Assembly: GCA_002428325.1 (NCBI GenBank)
Contig: DIVR01000056.1
Coordinates: 1 to 39,732 of the forward strand
Length of the DNA stretch: 39,732 nucleotides
Direction: 5' to 3'
Source of the DNA: a bacterium UBP4_UBA6127
GTDB lineage: Bacteria; UBP4; UBA4092
The translations under genes and the position numbers were made by a program. Below are positions 24,837 through 33,135 of the stretch, one piece after another (the stretch's first letter is position 1; each line of letters begins with the position of its first letter). The notes under the pieces were generated by a model. That model was not told the origin of the DNA. It made no database searches and saw only the letters and a program-made list of their open reading frames with translations.

Positions 24837-25423
24837 TTTTCTGCCGCCAGGATGGCCCTGACTTTTTCAACAGCATTATTCAGGTCATCATTAATGACAG
24901 CATAATCGTAGTCTTTCACAAACTTGTATTCTATCATGGCATTTCGGATACGAACGGTCAGTGATTCTTTAGACTCGGTATTGCGTTTAATGAGCCGATA
25001 TTTTAGTTCCTGCATTGAGGGGGGAAGAATAAAGATTGAAACACATTCAGGATAGGCTTGTTTGATTTGCTCAGCTCCCTGGACATCAATTACCAATAAG
25101 ATAATCTTACCCTTACTGATTTGATTGTTGACCCAGGATTTTGGGGTGCCGTAAAGGTTTTCATGGACTTCAGCCCACTCCAGGAAATGGTTTAATTTAA
25201 TCCGGCGCTGGAATTCTTTTTGGCTGACAAAGACATAATCTTTCCCGTTGATCTCTCCCGGACGGATGCTCCTGCTGGTCATGGATATTGAACGGACCAC
25301 ATCCGGAACCTTCTGGATAACCTCTAAGGCGATTGTTGTTTTACCGGCTCCTGAAGGGGCAGAAATCACTACAAGGAGTCCTTTGGGTTTTCTAAGAAAT
25401 TTTCGCAGAGTTCGGGTTGGCAA
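24800..25423 (-). CDS. gmk: Guanylate kinase
   Basis: 207 residues. It phosphorylates GMP to GDP. The P-loop SAPSGAGKTT is at 21-30; the GMP-binding segment includes TSRSIRPGEINGKDYVF (about 49-65) and EWAEVHENLYGTP (about 82-94), and DVQGAEQIKQ supplies the catalytic acid region. The start is a TTG at 25421-25423 with AGAGGAA about 8 nt upstream; the nearby ATG is out of frame. The gene overlaps coaBC by 22-37 bp. In many bacteria yicC precedes gmk in one operon; here yicC lies on the other side of a 288-bp gap and points the other way. Confidence 0.96.
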   Translation of the reverse strand: MPTRTLRKFLRKPKGLLVVISAPSGAGKTTIALEVIQKVPDVVRSISMTSRSIRPGEINGKDYVFVSQKEFQRRIKLNHFLEWAEVHENLYGTPKSWVNNQISKGKIILLVIDVQGAEQIKQAYPECVSIFILPPSMQELKYRLIKRNTESKESLTVRIRNAMIEYKFVKDYDYAVINDDLNNAVEKVRAILAAEKCRVHRWLTPKK

Positions 25424-25711
25424 GGGAATATTCCTCTTTCATATAGGCCATCAATACTTTATCTATTAACTATATATTATCATTAAAATAATGAAGAAAT
25501 GGAAAATACCGGGAAGAATATTGACTGCCCGGACTTATCCATTTCTGAGATTAAGGATAGAGTATTTCCCCTTTTTTGACAATTCTACACCGGTCCTGAT
25601 AGCATTTCACCATAGAGCCCCCTCCTGTAACCAGTTCTGTAAATAATGAGAGATTCTGATATCAGGAAGCTTTTTATACACCCTATTTAATGAAGGCAGG
25701 CACGAAAATAT
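25424..25711. promoter_or_regulatory. Divergent promoter region between gmk and yicC
   Basis: 288 bp with no credible ORF. A possible -35 TTGACA for yicC is at 25576-25581, with a poor -10 (TGATAG) 15 bp on; this is weak. The rest is AT-rich near gmk. No riboswitch or terminator was recognised. Confidence 0.35.
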
Positions 25712-26605
25712 ATGTTTATCAGTATGACAGGTTTTGGCCGAAGTTCCCGAAATGTCCAAGGAAAAGAACTGGTAATTGAGATAAAATCCGTCAACCATAA
25801 AGGGTGTGATGTTTTTGTCCGGTCCAGCCAGGAGCTTTCCAGCCTGGAACCCCATATTATTCAATATGTGAAAGAAAAAGTGCAGCGGGGCCGATTCGAT
25901 ATAACCGCTTATTTCATGAAATCCGGTTTGACCGGCAGCGCCGCCCAGGGGGCGAGTATTAATCTTGAAACCTTGGAATATTATCAGGATACCTTTCAAA
26001 AAGTATCCCGGAAAATGAAATTGGCGGCACCGGATAAATTAGAAACGTTCCTGAATCTTCCCGGGGTCCTGGTTCTAGAAGCCAATGGGTCCTCCAAAGA
26101 CTGGAAATGGGAGGATATTAAATCTCTGATGGAAGAGGCTATAAAAGGATTAATGGAGATGCGGGCCAAAGAAGGGGCTAAACTCCAGAAAGATATTGTT
26201 GCCAGGATGAAGTTTATTGAGAAATCTATTAAATCAATCAAAAAACTGGCGCCGAAATCCCAAAAAGAGAGAGAAGAACGGCTTCATCAGGAGTTACATC
26301 GGCTGGTCGAAGAATCGGTGGATAAAGTCGATCAGGGAACATTGGCGTCCATTGCCATGGGATGTCTTGAACAGACCGATATAACTGAAGAAATCGTCCG
26401 AGTGGAAAGCCATATTATCCAGTTTTATGAAACGGTTAAGGCGGGGCAGGCAGCCGGACGTAAATTGGATTTTATTTTCCAGGAGCTATTCCGGGAATTT
26501 AACACCATGGGTTCCAAGACCCCCCATTCAGAACTTGGCAGGATCGTGGTAGATGTCAAAACTGAACTGGATAAGCTTAAACAGCAAATTGCCAATATTG
26601 AATAA
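25712..26605 (+). CDS. yicC: YicC/YloC-family endoribonuclease
   Basis: 297 residues, full family length. It opens with SMTGFGRS and continues with VEIKSVNHKG-type residues (LVIEIKSVNHKGCDVFVR), both YicC signatures. The C-terminal DUF1732 portion is intact: VDQGTLASIAMGCLEQTDITEE, IVRVESHIIQFYE, and the invariant GRKLDFIFQELFREFNTMGSK (about 249-269). YicC of E. coli and YloC of Bacillus have reported endoribonuclease activity. The middle (about 130-220) is a charged helical region. The ATG at 25712 is used; a second in-frame ATG is four codons later. Divergent from gmk, followed after 106 bp by rlmN. Confidence 0.95.
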   Translation: MFISMTGFGRSSRNVQGKELVIEIKSVNHKGCDVFVRSSQELSSLEPHIIQYVKEKVQRGRFDITAYFMKSGLTGSAAQGASINLETLEYYQDTFQKVSRKMKLAAPDKLETFLNLPGVLVLEANGSSKDWKWEDIKSLMEEAIKGLMEMRAKEGAKLQKDIVARMKFIEKSIKSIKKLAPKSQKEREERLHQELHRLVEESVDKVDQGTLASIAMGCLEQTDITEEIVRVESHIIQFYETVKAGQAAGRKLDFIFQELFREFNTMGSKTPHSELGRIVVDVKTELDKLKQQIANIE

Positions 26606-26711
26606 CTGAATTGATCACCCTGGAACAGTGGTTATTCCTTTTTTTCGGATATTTAACCGTTTTCTGTTCCTGCTTATGCTATCATTGATATGAAGTATAT
26701 AAACTTCGACT

Positions 26712-27800
26712 ATGCAAAAACCTGACCTTTTATCCCTTCCATTGGAAGAATTAACTGGATTGATTCAATCTTTAGGCCAAAAACCCTATCGAGCCAAACA
26801 GCTTTATGGCTGGCTTTACAGGCAATTGGCCACTGGTTTTGAAGAAATGTCCGATTTACCGAAAGAATTCAGGGCCCTGTTGGAAGAGAATACCCGAATC
26901 TCCCAGATGGCCCCGATAGGGAAGACTGTTTCTTCCGATGGAACCCGCAAATACCTTTTCACCTTAGAGGATGGCCAAACCATTGAATCAGTTATGATTC
27001 CTGATGCCGACCGGCTGACCCTCTGTGTTTCCTCCCAGGTGGGTTGCGCAATGGGCTGTGTTTTCTGCCTGACAGGGAAAATGGGCTTTTCCCGGAATTT
27101 AACCGCCGGGGAAATTGTTGGACAGGTATTAGCTGTGGAAAGAGATTTATGTGAAGACCCTTATATCCATCCGGATACAGGGTTGCCAGTTGAAAAGAAA
27201 GAAAATGGGCCTGTCCATCGGTATTTGACCCATATCGTGGTGATGGGGATGGGCGAACCTTTGCTGAATCTGGATAATCTGTTGAAGGGGTTGAAAATAC
27301 TGACCCGTCCGGAAGGTATGAACTGGGGACCTGGACGGATTACCGTCTCTACCGTAGGGGTTGTTCCACAGATCGATAAATTTTTAAATGCGGACACAGG
27401 AGTTCGTCTGGCTATTTCACTGACATCGGCTGATGATAATAAACGGGATCGGCTGCTTCCGATTAATAAGGTTTATTCTCTGGCCCAACTGATTCAGACT
27501 TTGAAGAAATATCCTGCGGCTCAGCGGCGTCCGCTGACCTTTGAATATGTCATGCTGAGGGGAATCAACGATTCCCAGTTAGATGCTTTGCAACTGGTTC
27601 GATTACTCCAGGGGCTGCATGCCAAAGTAAATTTAATCCCCCTGAATGAATCCCCGGATGTCCCCTTTCAGCGTCCGGCCAGGGAAACCATGCTGGCATT
27701 CCAGCAGGCTCTCTGGAAAGCAGGGCTGACTGCCACCCTTCGAGAATCCCGGGGTCGGGATATTCTGGCTGCTTGCGGCCAGTTGAAAGCCCAACGGTAA
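26712..27800 (+). CDS. rlmN: 23S rRNA (A2503-C2)/tRNA (A37-C2) methyltransferase RlmN
   Basis: 362 residues. This radical SAM enzyme methylates C2 of A2503 in 23S rRNA and of A37 in some tRNAs. The cluster motif is C112-AMG-C116-VF-C119 in VGCAMGCVFCLTGKMG. The methyl-carrying cysteine C355 lies in GRDILAACGQL near the C-terminus. Also visible are the N-terminal KPYRAKQLYGWLYRQ, the VVMGMGEPLLNLDN turn and RLAISLTSADD. There is a short loop insertion around 148-165 (HPDTGLPVEKKENGP), which is common outside Proteobacteria. Both reactive cysteines are present, so RlmN is preferred over Cfr. The downstream 203-bp gap separates it from rnr. Confidence 0.96.
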   Translation: MQKPDLLSLPLEELTGLIQSLGQKPYRAKQLYGWLYRQLATGFEEMSDLPKEFRALLEENTRISQMAPIGKTVSSDGTRKYLFTLEDGQTIESVMIPDADRLTLCVSSQVGCAMGCVFCLTGKMGFSRNLTAGEIVGQVLAVERDLCEDPYIHPDTGLPVEKKENGPVHRYLTHIVVMGMGEPLLNLDNLLKGLKILTRPEGMNWGPGRITVSTVGVVPQIDKFLNADTGVRLAISLTSADDNKRDRLLPINKVYSLAQLIQTLKKYPAAQRRPLTFEYVMLRGINDSQLDALQLVRLLQGLHAKVNLIPLNESPDVPFQRPARETMLAFQQALWKAGLTATLRESRGRDILAACGQLKAQR

Positions 27801-27826
27801 AATTTGAAAAAGTAATCTGAACCAAG

Positions 27827-27844
27827 AACAGGGAATTCCCTGTT
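27827..27844. repeat. 18-bp perfect palindrome in the rlmN-rnr gap
   Basis: AACAGGGAATTCCCTGTT is a perfect inverted repeat 26 bp after the rlmN stop. About 100 bp later (27937-27965) a related text, GAACCCTGTTCCCTG followed by two copies of GTAAACT, occurs. There is no T-tract. Function unknown; it may be an intergenic repeat family. Confidence 0.5.
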
Positions 27845-28003
27845 GGCTGCTTCCATCACATTCGTTTAATGATTTCCTGATCTCCAAATTGAATTTGAGC
27901 CCAAAAGTCTTTTCTTTAAGCCGGATGCTATCCAAAGAACCCTGTTCCCTGTAAACTGTAAACTATATTAAACTGAAAATAAATTAGAGGAAAACTGTAA
28001 TTA

Positions 28004-30166
28004 ATGAAAAAAGAAGAAATTTATAAATATATCCAGTCCAATTATCCCAAGACCTTTGCTCTGGGAGACCTTGCCCGTCGTTTGAAAAAAAATGGCGTTG
28101 AGCGGCCGGATGTCAGAGAAGCCATCGCCTGGCTGACTCAGCAGGGTAAAATTCGACAGGTTCAGGGGCAACGTTATGCCCGGACGGATACAGCGCCTGC
28201 TGGCACTAAAACGGCAAGAACTGCCTCAGGTCCCCGTAAAGCTCCGATTATTCAGGGAAAGCTGGAATGTTTCTCTCAGGGATTTGGATTTGTGATCCCG
28301 GAAGTAGCAGGTAATCCTGATATCTATATCCCTGAAGAAGCCATGAAATCTTCAATAGCTTTAAATGGGGATACGGTTCTGGTAAAAATTGAGTCCCGGC
28401 CCCGAGCCGGAAAACCCCGGGGTCGAATCGTTAAACTGGTGAAACGTAATAAAACCAGTTTTATTGGTTTATTTGAATCCGACCGATATGGACAATTTGT
28501 GTCTCCCCAGGAAAAAAGAGTTTTTCAACCCATCAGGGTCCCCCGGGGAAAATCTGGTAAAGCCCAACCGGGCCAGATGGTCATGGTAAGCCTTACAGAG
28601 CCTGCTCAAGGAAAAAGCTCCATTCTCGAAGGAGAAATTACTCGAGTTTTGGGATATCCGGGAGACTATGGTGTGGATATGGAATCCATTATTGCCAAAC
28701 ATGGGCTGCCGATGGAATTTTCTGATACTGTCCTGAAAGAGGCTGAAAAACAGGCCTTGAAATCGGTGATGTCCGATGGCCGTTTAGATTACAGGGATAA
28801 GCTGATATTTACAATTGACCCCGAAGATGCTAGGGATTTGGATGATGCCGTATCTCTGGAACATACCTTTGAAGGCCATTATCTGCTGGGAGTCCATATT
28901 GCTGATGTCAGCCAGTATGTTACTGAAGGCACTGAATTGGATAAAGAAGCAGGTACCCGCGGAACTTCTGTTTATTTTCCTGACCGAGTCATACCGATGT
29001 TGCCGACAGCTCTTTCGAATGGGGTTTGCAGCCTTCATCCGGCTGTGGACCGGCTGACTTTGAGTTGTTTTCTAGAATATAATGCCCAGGGGACTTTGTT
29101 GAAGACCCGGTTTGCGGAGACCATCATTCGAACCCGGGCCCGATTTCATTATGACCAGATACAGGATGTCCTGGATGGGAAATCAACCCCTGGATTCCTG
29201 AAAGAATATTCTGATTGCGTTCCCCTTATCAAGAAATTGTCTGAACTGTCCCTGTTGCTCCGTAAAAAGAGAGGGGAACGAGGGTCCATTGATTTCAATC
29301 TCCCGGAAGTGAAAATCATCCTGGATGATAAAGCCAAACCCATTGGTATCAAAAAGGAAGAAAACACTCTTTCCCATCAATTGATTGAAGAATTTATGTT
29401 GGCGGCCAATACAGCCGTAGCAACCCATATGCATTCCCAGAGTATTCCTTTTGTTTATCGGGTGCATCCGTCTCCGGATGTTGAAAAGCTTAGAGAATTT
29501 TCGGCTTTCCTGAGACCTCTGGGATATAAACTCAAAGTAACCGATCCCATGGAGGCCAAGGAAATTCAAAGGCTTTTGAAATCAGCGGCGGGAAAACCAG
29601 AAGAACGGTTGATTAACAGCCTTTTACTCCGGTCCATGCAAGAAGCTCGGTATAGTGTTGAAAATAGCGGCCATTTCGGGTTGGCAGCCACTTTTTATAC
29701 CCATTTTACTTCACCTATTCGGCGGTATCCGGATTTGATGGTACATCGATTGCTTCGCCGGGACATTCAAAAATCCCTGGCTGCTTTGAATAAGGAAGAA
29801 TTATCAAAACGGCTGGAAGAATCCTGCCGCCTTTGTTCTGAAGCTGAACGGCGATCCATGGAATCTGAACGGGAAGCCAAGCTGACTAAAAAACTGGAAT
29901 TCCTTCAGGACCATCTGGGTTCGATTCATCCGGGGGTTATCTCCGGTGTTGTCCGGTTTGGAGTCTTTGTGGAAATGGATGATATCCTGGTAGATGGATT
30001 GATTCCTCTGGAATCTCTGGGGAATGATGAATTCATCTTCCTGGAAGACCAGTACCTTATTAAAGGTAAGAAATCGAAACGGAGTTTCCGATTAGGGGAT
30101 TCAATTCGAGTGAAAATTGCTCGGATTAACCGTGAAGAAAATAAAGTCGATCTTGAATTGGCTTGA
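28004..30166 (+). CDS. rnr: Ribonuclease R (3'-5' exoribonuclease)
   Basis: 720 residues. RNase R degrades structured RNA from the 3' end. In order: a winged-helix N-terminus (1-60), a basic linker, a cold-shock domain (about 82-130, ECFSQGFGFVIPE), a second OB domain, the RNB nuclease domain with catalytic aspartates D272, D278, D280 and D281 in FTIDPEDARDLDDAVSLE, and a C-terminal S1 domain (GVISGVVRFGVFVEMDDILVD). The RNB core also shows TSVYFPDRVIPMLP and FYTHFTSPIRRYPDL. The lysine-rich tail of E. coli RNase R is lacking; the protein ends shortly after the S1 domain. A GAGG lies 13 nt before the ATG. A strong terminator follows the stop. Confidence 0.96.
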   Translation: MKKEEIYKYIQSNYPKTFALGDLARRLKKNGVERPDVREAIAWLTQQGKIRQVQGQRYARTDTAPAGTKTARTASGPRKAPIIQGKLECFSQGFGFVIPEVAGNPDIYIPEEAMKSSIALNGDTVLVKIESRPRAGKPRGRIVKLVKRNKTSFIGLFESDRYGQFVSPQEKRVFQPIRVPRGKSGKAQPGQMVMVSLTEPAQGKSSILEGEITRVLGYPGDYGVDMESIIAKHGLPMEFSDTVLKEAEKQALKSVMSDGRLDYRDKLIFTIDPEDARDLDDAVSLEHTFEGHYLLGVHIADVSQYVTEGTELDKEAGTRGTSVYFPDRVIPMLPTALSNGVCSLHPAVDRLTLSCFLEYNAQGTLLKTRFAETIIRTRARFHYDQIQDVLDGKSTPGFLKEYSDCVPLIKKLSELSLLLRKKRGERGSIDFNLPEVKIILDDKAKPIGIKKEENTLSHQLIEEFMLAANTAVATHMHSQSIPFVYRVHPSPDVEKLREFSAFLRPLGYKLKVTDPMEAKEIQRLLKSAAGKPEERLINSLLLRSMQEARYSVENSGHFGLAATFYTHFTSPIRRYPDLMVHRLLRRDIQKSLAALNKEELSKRLEESCRLCSEAERRSMESEREAKLTKKLEFLQDHLGSIHPGVISGVVRFGVFVEMDDILVDGLIPLESLGNDEFIFLEDQYLIKGKKSKRSFRLGDSIRVKIARINREENKVDLELA

Positions 30167-30189
30167 TAAGATAATCAGCTGTATATGAA

Positions 30190-30223
30190 AAAAGGCGGTT
30201 CTGTTTTCACAGAACCGCCTTTT
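30190..30223. terminator. Bidirectional terminator after rnr
   Basis: AAAAGGCGGTTCTG (30190-30203) pairs with CAGAACCGCCTTTT (30210-30223) around a 6-nt loop, flanked by A on the left and T on the right. It ends rnr (+) and can also end the convergent HU gene (-). Confidence 0.95.
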
Positions 30224-30261
30224 ATTTTGGAAATAATTTCTTTTCCGAAGAATGGATGAGG

Positions 30262-30537
30262 TTATTTATTAACCGTATCCTTGAGAGCTTTCCCCGGGGT
30301 GAATTTCGGGACATTCCTGGCAGCTATTTTAATTTCCTTGCCAGTCTGTGGGTTTCGGCCTATCCGGGCTTTCTTCTTGGTAACACTGAAAGTGCCGAAA
30401 CCGATCAGCGCAACTTTCTGTTTTTTCTTCAGGACAGTAGAAATACTGGCGATTATAGCATCGACGGCATCGCCTGACTGACGTTTGTTCAACTTCGAAA
30501 TTTTGGCAACGGCTTCAATTAGCTCTTGCTTGTTCAT
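30262..30537 (-). CDS. hup: HU-family DNA-binding protein
   Basis: 91 residues, the standard HU length. It opens MNKQELIEAVAK and has the dimerisation helices with the IGFGTFSV turn (about 45-52). The DNA-binding arm carries RIGRNPQTGKEIKI (58-71), including the intercalating proline, and the end is VPKFTPGKALKD. HU bends and compacts DNA as a dimer. A GGGGGG tract lies 8 nt before the ATG. Monocistronic, between a terminator and a 271-bp divergent gap. It could be called HupA or HupB; the paralogue identity is not determinable. Confidence 0.96.
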   Translation of the reverse strand: MNKQELIEAVAKISKLNKRQSGDAVDAIIASISTVLKKKQKVALIGFGTFSVTKKKARIGRNPQTGKEIKIAARNVPKFTPGKALKDTVNK

Positions 30538-30808
30538 GGAATTATCCCCCCTTTACCATAATTTTAAGATCGAATTATAAAAACACTTGAATATTATCAG
30601 AACCCGATTTTTTGTCAAGGGAATTTTATAATTATTTTTATAAGAAACCCCTGATTTTAAGCAGGAATTCAAGTTTGGATTTCCTGAAGGGCTTAATTAA
30701 TGGGGAAAGAACCCCTTGGATATCTTGAAACCTGGCTTCCGGTAAGGGTTTATTGACGAGGTTTCCGGATTCTTTCTATAGTAATAATTAGAATTGAAAG
30801 AGGTATTT
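30538..30808. promoter_or_regulatory. Divergent gap between HU and the dNTPase gene
   Basis: 271 bp, AT-rich, with no ORF of note. It must hold promoters for both flanking genes. A short GGGG/CCCC hairpin near 30700-30715 has no T-tract. Nothing else was recognised. Confidence 0.35.
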
Positions 30809-31945
30809 ATGGAAACACGGGAATCTTTTGAAAAATTGGAAGAGAGACAGCTGGCCCCTTATGCCATCAGCAGTCGCCAGTCTCAGGGGAGGCATTATCC
30901 TGAACCGGAACATCCTTACCGGATGGTATTCCAGCGGGATCGGGATCGGATCATCCATTCCACGGCATTTCGACGGCTTCAATATAAGACCCAGGTTTAC
31001 ATTACCCAGGATGGGGATTATTACCGGACGCGGTTAACCCATACCCTTGAAGTGTCCCAGATTGCCAGATCCATGGGCCGGATGCTGAGACTGAATGAAG
31101 ACTTGGTGGAGGCCATTGCCCTTGCCCATGACTTGGGGCATACTCCTTTTGGGCATGCCGGGGAATATGTCTTAAATCGCTGGATGGAAGGATATGGAGG
31201 GTTTGAACATAATTCCCAGGGGCTCCGGGTGGTGGATTTCCTGGAATGTAAAACTCCCCAATATCCCGGATTGAATTTATCCTATGAAGTGCGAGAGGGT
31301 ATCCTTAAGCATGCTGTGTTTGAAGCTGACTCTGGAGATAAAACGAGTGTCTCTCCCAGAAAAATGCCAACCCTGGAATGCCAATTGGTCGATGTGGCTG
31401 ATGCGATAGCGTATAATTCCCATGATCTGGATGATGCCCTTCAGCAGAATTTAATCAAACTTGAAGATATCAAAAAACTATCTTTATGGGAGGAATACGC
31501 AGGTCTTTTATATGAACGATATCCTCATATCAGCCGGATAGAATTTAAGTCCCTGGTTATCCGGTCTATTATCAATGCCTTGGTTGAGGATGTGGTCAGG
31601 GAAACAGAGACCCGGCTAAAAAAAGAAGGGATACATTCTCCGGAAGGTATTCGGCGGAGGGAAGGGAAAACCTCTGATTTCAGCCCGGCTATGAATCCCC
31701 GGGTCCAGGAATTAAAGGAATTTTTATCTGCCCATGTCTATCAACATCCTCTCTTGGTGAAAAGAAACCAGTTGGCTGACCAGTTACTGAGTTATTTGTT
31801 TGAGCAGACATTAACCCATCTGGAGCAGCTGCCTGTTCTTTTTCGGGATCGGCTGGAAACAGATGTTCCTCAACGGGTTGTTTGTGACTATCTTGCCAGC
31901 TTGACTGACTGGTCTGCCCAGGCAAAATACCAGGAGGCTATCTGA
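30809..31945 (+). CDS. Deoxyguanosinetriphosphate triphosphohydrolase-like protein
   Basis: 378 residues from the ATG at 30809, just after AAAGAGG; a TTG at 30794 would add five residues. dNTPases of this class cleave dNTPs to nucleosides and triphosphate, lowering dNTP pools. The HD metal site is intact: H78 in RLTHTLEVSQIA, H107-D108 in LAHDLGHTPFGH, and the distal aspartate in VDVADAIAYNSHDLDDAL (about 198-215). The opening REDRFRD-type pattern here reads FQRDRDRIIHSTAFRRLQYKTQV (41-63), diagnostic of the Dgt-like family. The length is that of the shorter Dgt-like subgroup, not E. coli Dgt (505 residues). A CBM48 gene follows after 159 bp. Confidence 0.94.
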   Translation: METRESFEKLEERQLAPYAISSRQSQGRHYPEPEHPYRMVFQRDRDRIIHSTAFRRLQYKTQVYITQDGDYYRTRLTHTLEVSQIARSMGRMLRLNEDLVEAIALAHDLGHTPFGHAGEYVLNRWMEGYGGFEHNSQGLRVVDFLECKTPQYPGLNLSYEVREGILKHAVFEADSGDKTSVSPRKMPTLECQLVDVADAIAYNSHDLDDALQQNLIKLEDIKKLSLWEEYAGLLYERYPHISRIEFKSLVIRSIINALVEDVVRETETRLKKEGIHSPEGIRRREGKTSDFSPAMNPRVQELKEFLSAHVYQHPLLVKRNQLADQLLSYLFEQTLTHLEQLPVLFRDRLETDVPQRVVCDYLASLTDWSAQAKYQEAI

Positions 31946-32104
31946 CCTTGGACCGTTGGATTAATTGACGGTCAGAGTGAGATATGGACTATAATAAGAA
32001 TTAATAGGAGTCGGTAGGATTAAAGTGGAAAATATATCTGTTGTAATCTTTGAACAGCCCTTATCCCCCACCGGATAAATTTATTTGAGTGAAGGAGATT
32101 TCGT

Positions 32105-32449
32105 ATGCCTGTTAAAAAAACATCTACCCCTAAAACAGAGAAACCTAAAGAAAAAAAGGCTCCTGCCAAAACAACAAAATCTACAGGATTGAAAATCAAG
32201 AAATTTGAAATTCCGGCCCCGCATGCCAAATCTGTCTATCTTTCGGGACAGTTCAATAAATGGAATACGACCTCCCACCCTCTCAAGATAGATCCTAAAA
32301 CCGGGATTTGGAAGGTATCAATAAAACTTCCAGCCGGCAGGTATCTCTATAAATTTATTGTTGATGGTGAGTGGTGGTCTGATCCGAGCAATCCTGATTG
32401 GGAATGGAATTGTTACGGGTCCCATGATTCTGTCCTGACAGTCAAATAA
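32105..32449 (+). CDS. Small stand-alone glycogen-binding (CBM48/AMPK-CBM) domain protein
   Basis: 114 residues. Residues 1-32 are a lysine/proline/alanine-rich, surely disordered tail (KKTSTPKTEKPKEKKAPAK). Residues 33-114 are one E-set/CBM48 domain of the AMPK-beta type: AKSVYLSGQFNKWNTTSHPL (41-60), WKVSIKLPAGRYLYKFIVDG, EWWSDPSNPDWEWNCYGSHDSVLTV. The W and K positions used to stack on glycogen or maltodextrin (W53, the YKFIVDGEW stretch) are kept. There is no enzyme domain, so it probably binds alpha-glucan or acts as an adaptor. AAGGAG lies 8 nt before the ATG. A terminator follows the stop. Confidence 0.88.
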   Translation: MPVKKTSTPKTEKPKEKKAPAKTTKSTGLKIKKFEIPAPHAKSVYLSGQFNKWNTTSHPLKIDPKTGIWKVSIKLPAGRYLYKFIVDGEWWSDPSNPDWEWNCYGSHDSVLTVK

Positions 32450-32470
32450 TCTGGATGGATAGAAATAAAT

Positions 32471-32510
32471 AAGCGTCTCCAGACCGAAGGAAACGGGTCA
32501 AGAGACGCTT
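32471..32510. terminator. Bidirectional terminator
   Basis: AAGCGTCTC (32471-32479) pairs with GAGACGCTT (32502-32510), with a short inner GACC/GGTC stem in the loop. T-rich sequence follows on the plus strand, and a T/A-rich tract on the minus strand. It lies between two convergent genes and can end both the CBM48 gene and the pseudopilin unit. Confidence 0.85.
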
Positions 32511-32544
32511 TTGTTTATCTGGAAATACTACAAATCAACCTTGA

Positions 32545-33099
32545 TTATGGGCCAAAACGGACAATATCCCCGCTGCTGGTTGTCCCATTAGTGGGGTCAT
32601 ACAGGGTTTCCATTTCATCATCATCCACATCCGGGCCATGGCTGGAGACTAACCACTTATAATTTCCAGAGCCTGCTGGAAGGTCATAGCAGGACTCATA
32701 ACAGGCACCTACTTGGCCAGGACTTTCTTCTTCATGTTTGTAATGGAAGGGATGGGCCTCATGGGTGTCTTTATCAGAGCTTAGATTCGGAAAGACATCG
32801 TTGAAAAGGGAACTGACATAAGCCACCGGAGTTGTCAGTGTAAGAGGTGTATAGAACTCTCCTTCCGCCGCATCATCATGGGGATTGTTATACCAGGGGT
32901 AGGTATTATTATCCACCATATAAGATTCAAGAGCCGTGGCTGTGGTCCTTTGTTCTGATTGAGCCCTGGATACCTTGGCCCGAATCTGGGCCGCCAGAAA
33001 ATTGGGGATGGCTATAGCCGCCAGAATTGCAATGATGGCTACTACAATAAGTAATTCAATCAGGGTGAAGCCCTGATGGGTGTATGTTCTTTTATTCAT
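32545..33099 (-). CDS. Pseudopilin/prepilin, second copy of the tandem pair
   Basis: 184 residues. A short basic leader ending in G (MNKRTYTHQG) is followed by FTLIELLIVVAIIAILAAIA, the class III signal: prepilin peptidase cuts after G10 and N-methylates F11, with the conserved E at +5. The following helix (PNFLAAQIRAKVSRAQSEQR) and ALESYMVDNNTYPWY are type II secretion (GspG-like) or type IVa pseudopilin features. The C-terminal globular part has two cysteines close together (GACYESCYDLPA) that may form a disulfide, and an acidic run (DVDDDEME). It ends YDPTNGTTSSGDIVRFGP, as does its neighbour. The gene starts 36 bp after the upstream paralogue, with a copied leader. Confidence 0.92.
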   Translation of the reverse strand: MNKRTYTHQGFTLIELLIVVAIIAILAAIAIPNFLAAQIRAKVSRAQSEQRTTATALESYMVDNNTYPWYNNPHDDAAEGEFYTPLTLTTPVAYVSSLFNDVFPNLSSDKDTHEAHPFHYKHEEESPGQVGACYESCYDLPAGSGNYKWLVSSHGPDVDDDEMETLYDPTNGTTSSGDIVRFGP

Positions 33100-33110
33100 A
33101 GTTATAATTA

Positions 33111-33134
33111 TCCTTTCAGTAAATCATCGAGGTT
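33111..33134 (-). repeat. 24-bp leader repeat, copy upstream of the second pseudopilin
   Basis: This 24-bp stretch is identical to 33717-33740. On the minus strand it ends in AAAGGA, the ribosome site, 11 nt before the ATG at 33099. The perfect copy shows that the duplication unit included the 5' leader as well as the coding region. Confidence 0.8.
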
Positions 33135-33135
33135 G

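Noticed and set aside
33111..33134. Three-codon mini-ORF (ATG ATT TAC TGA on the minus strand) in both leader copies
   Set aside because: It is a by-product of the perfect repeat; with only two identical copies there is no evidence of selection on the reading frame.
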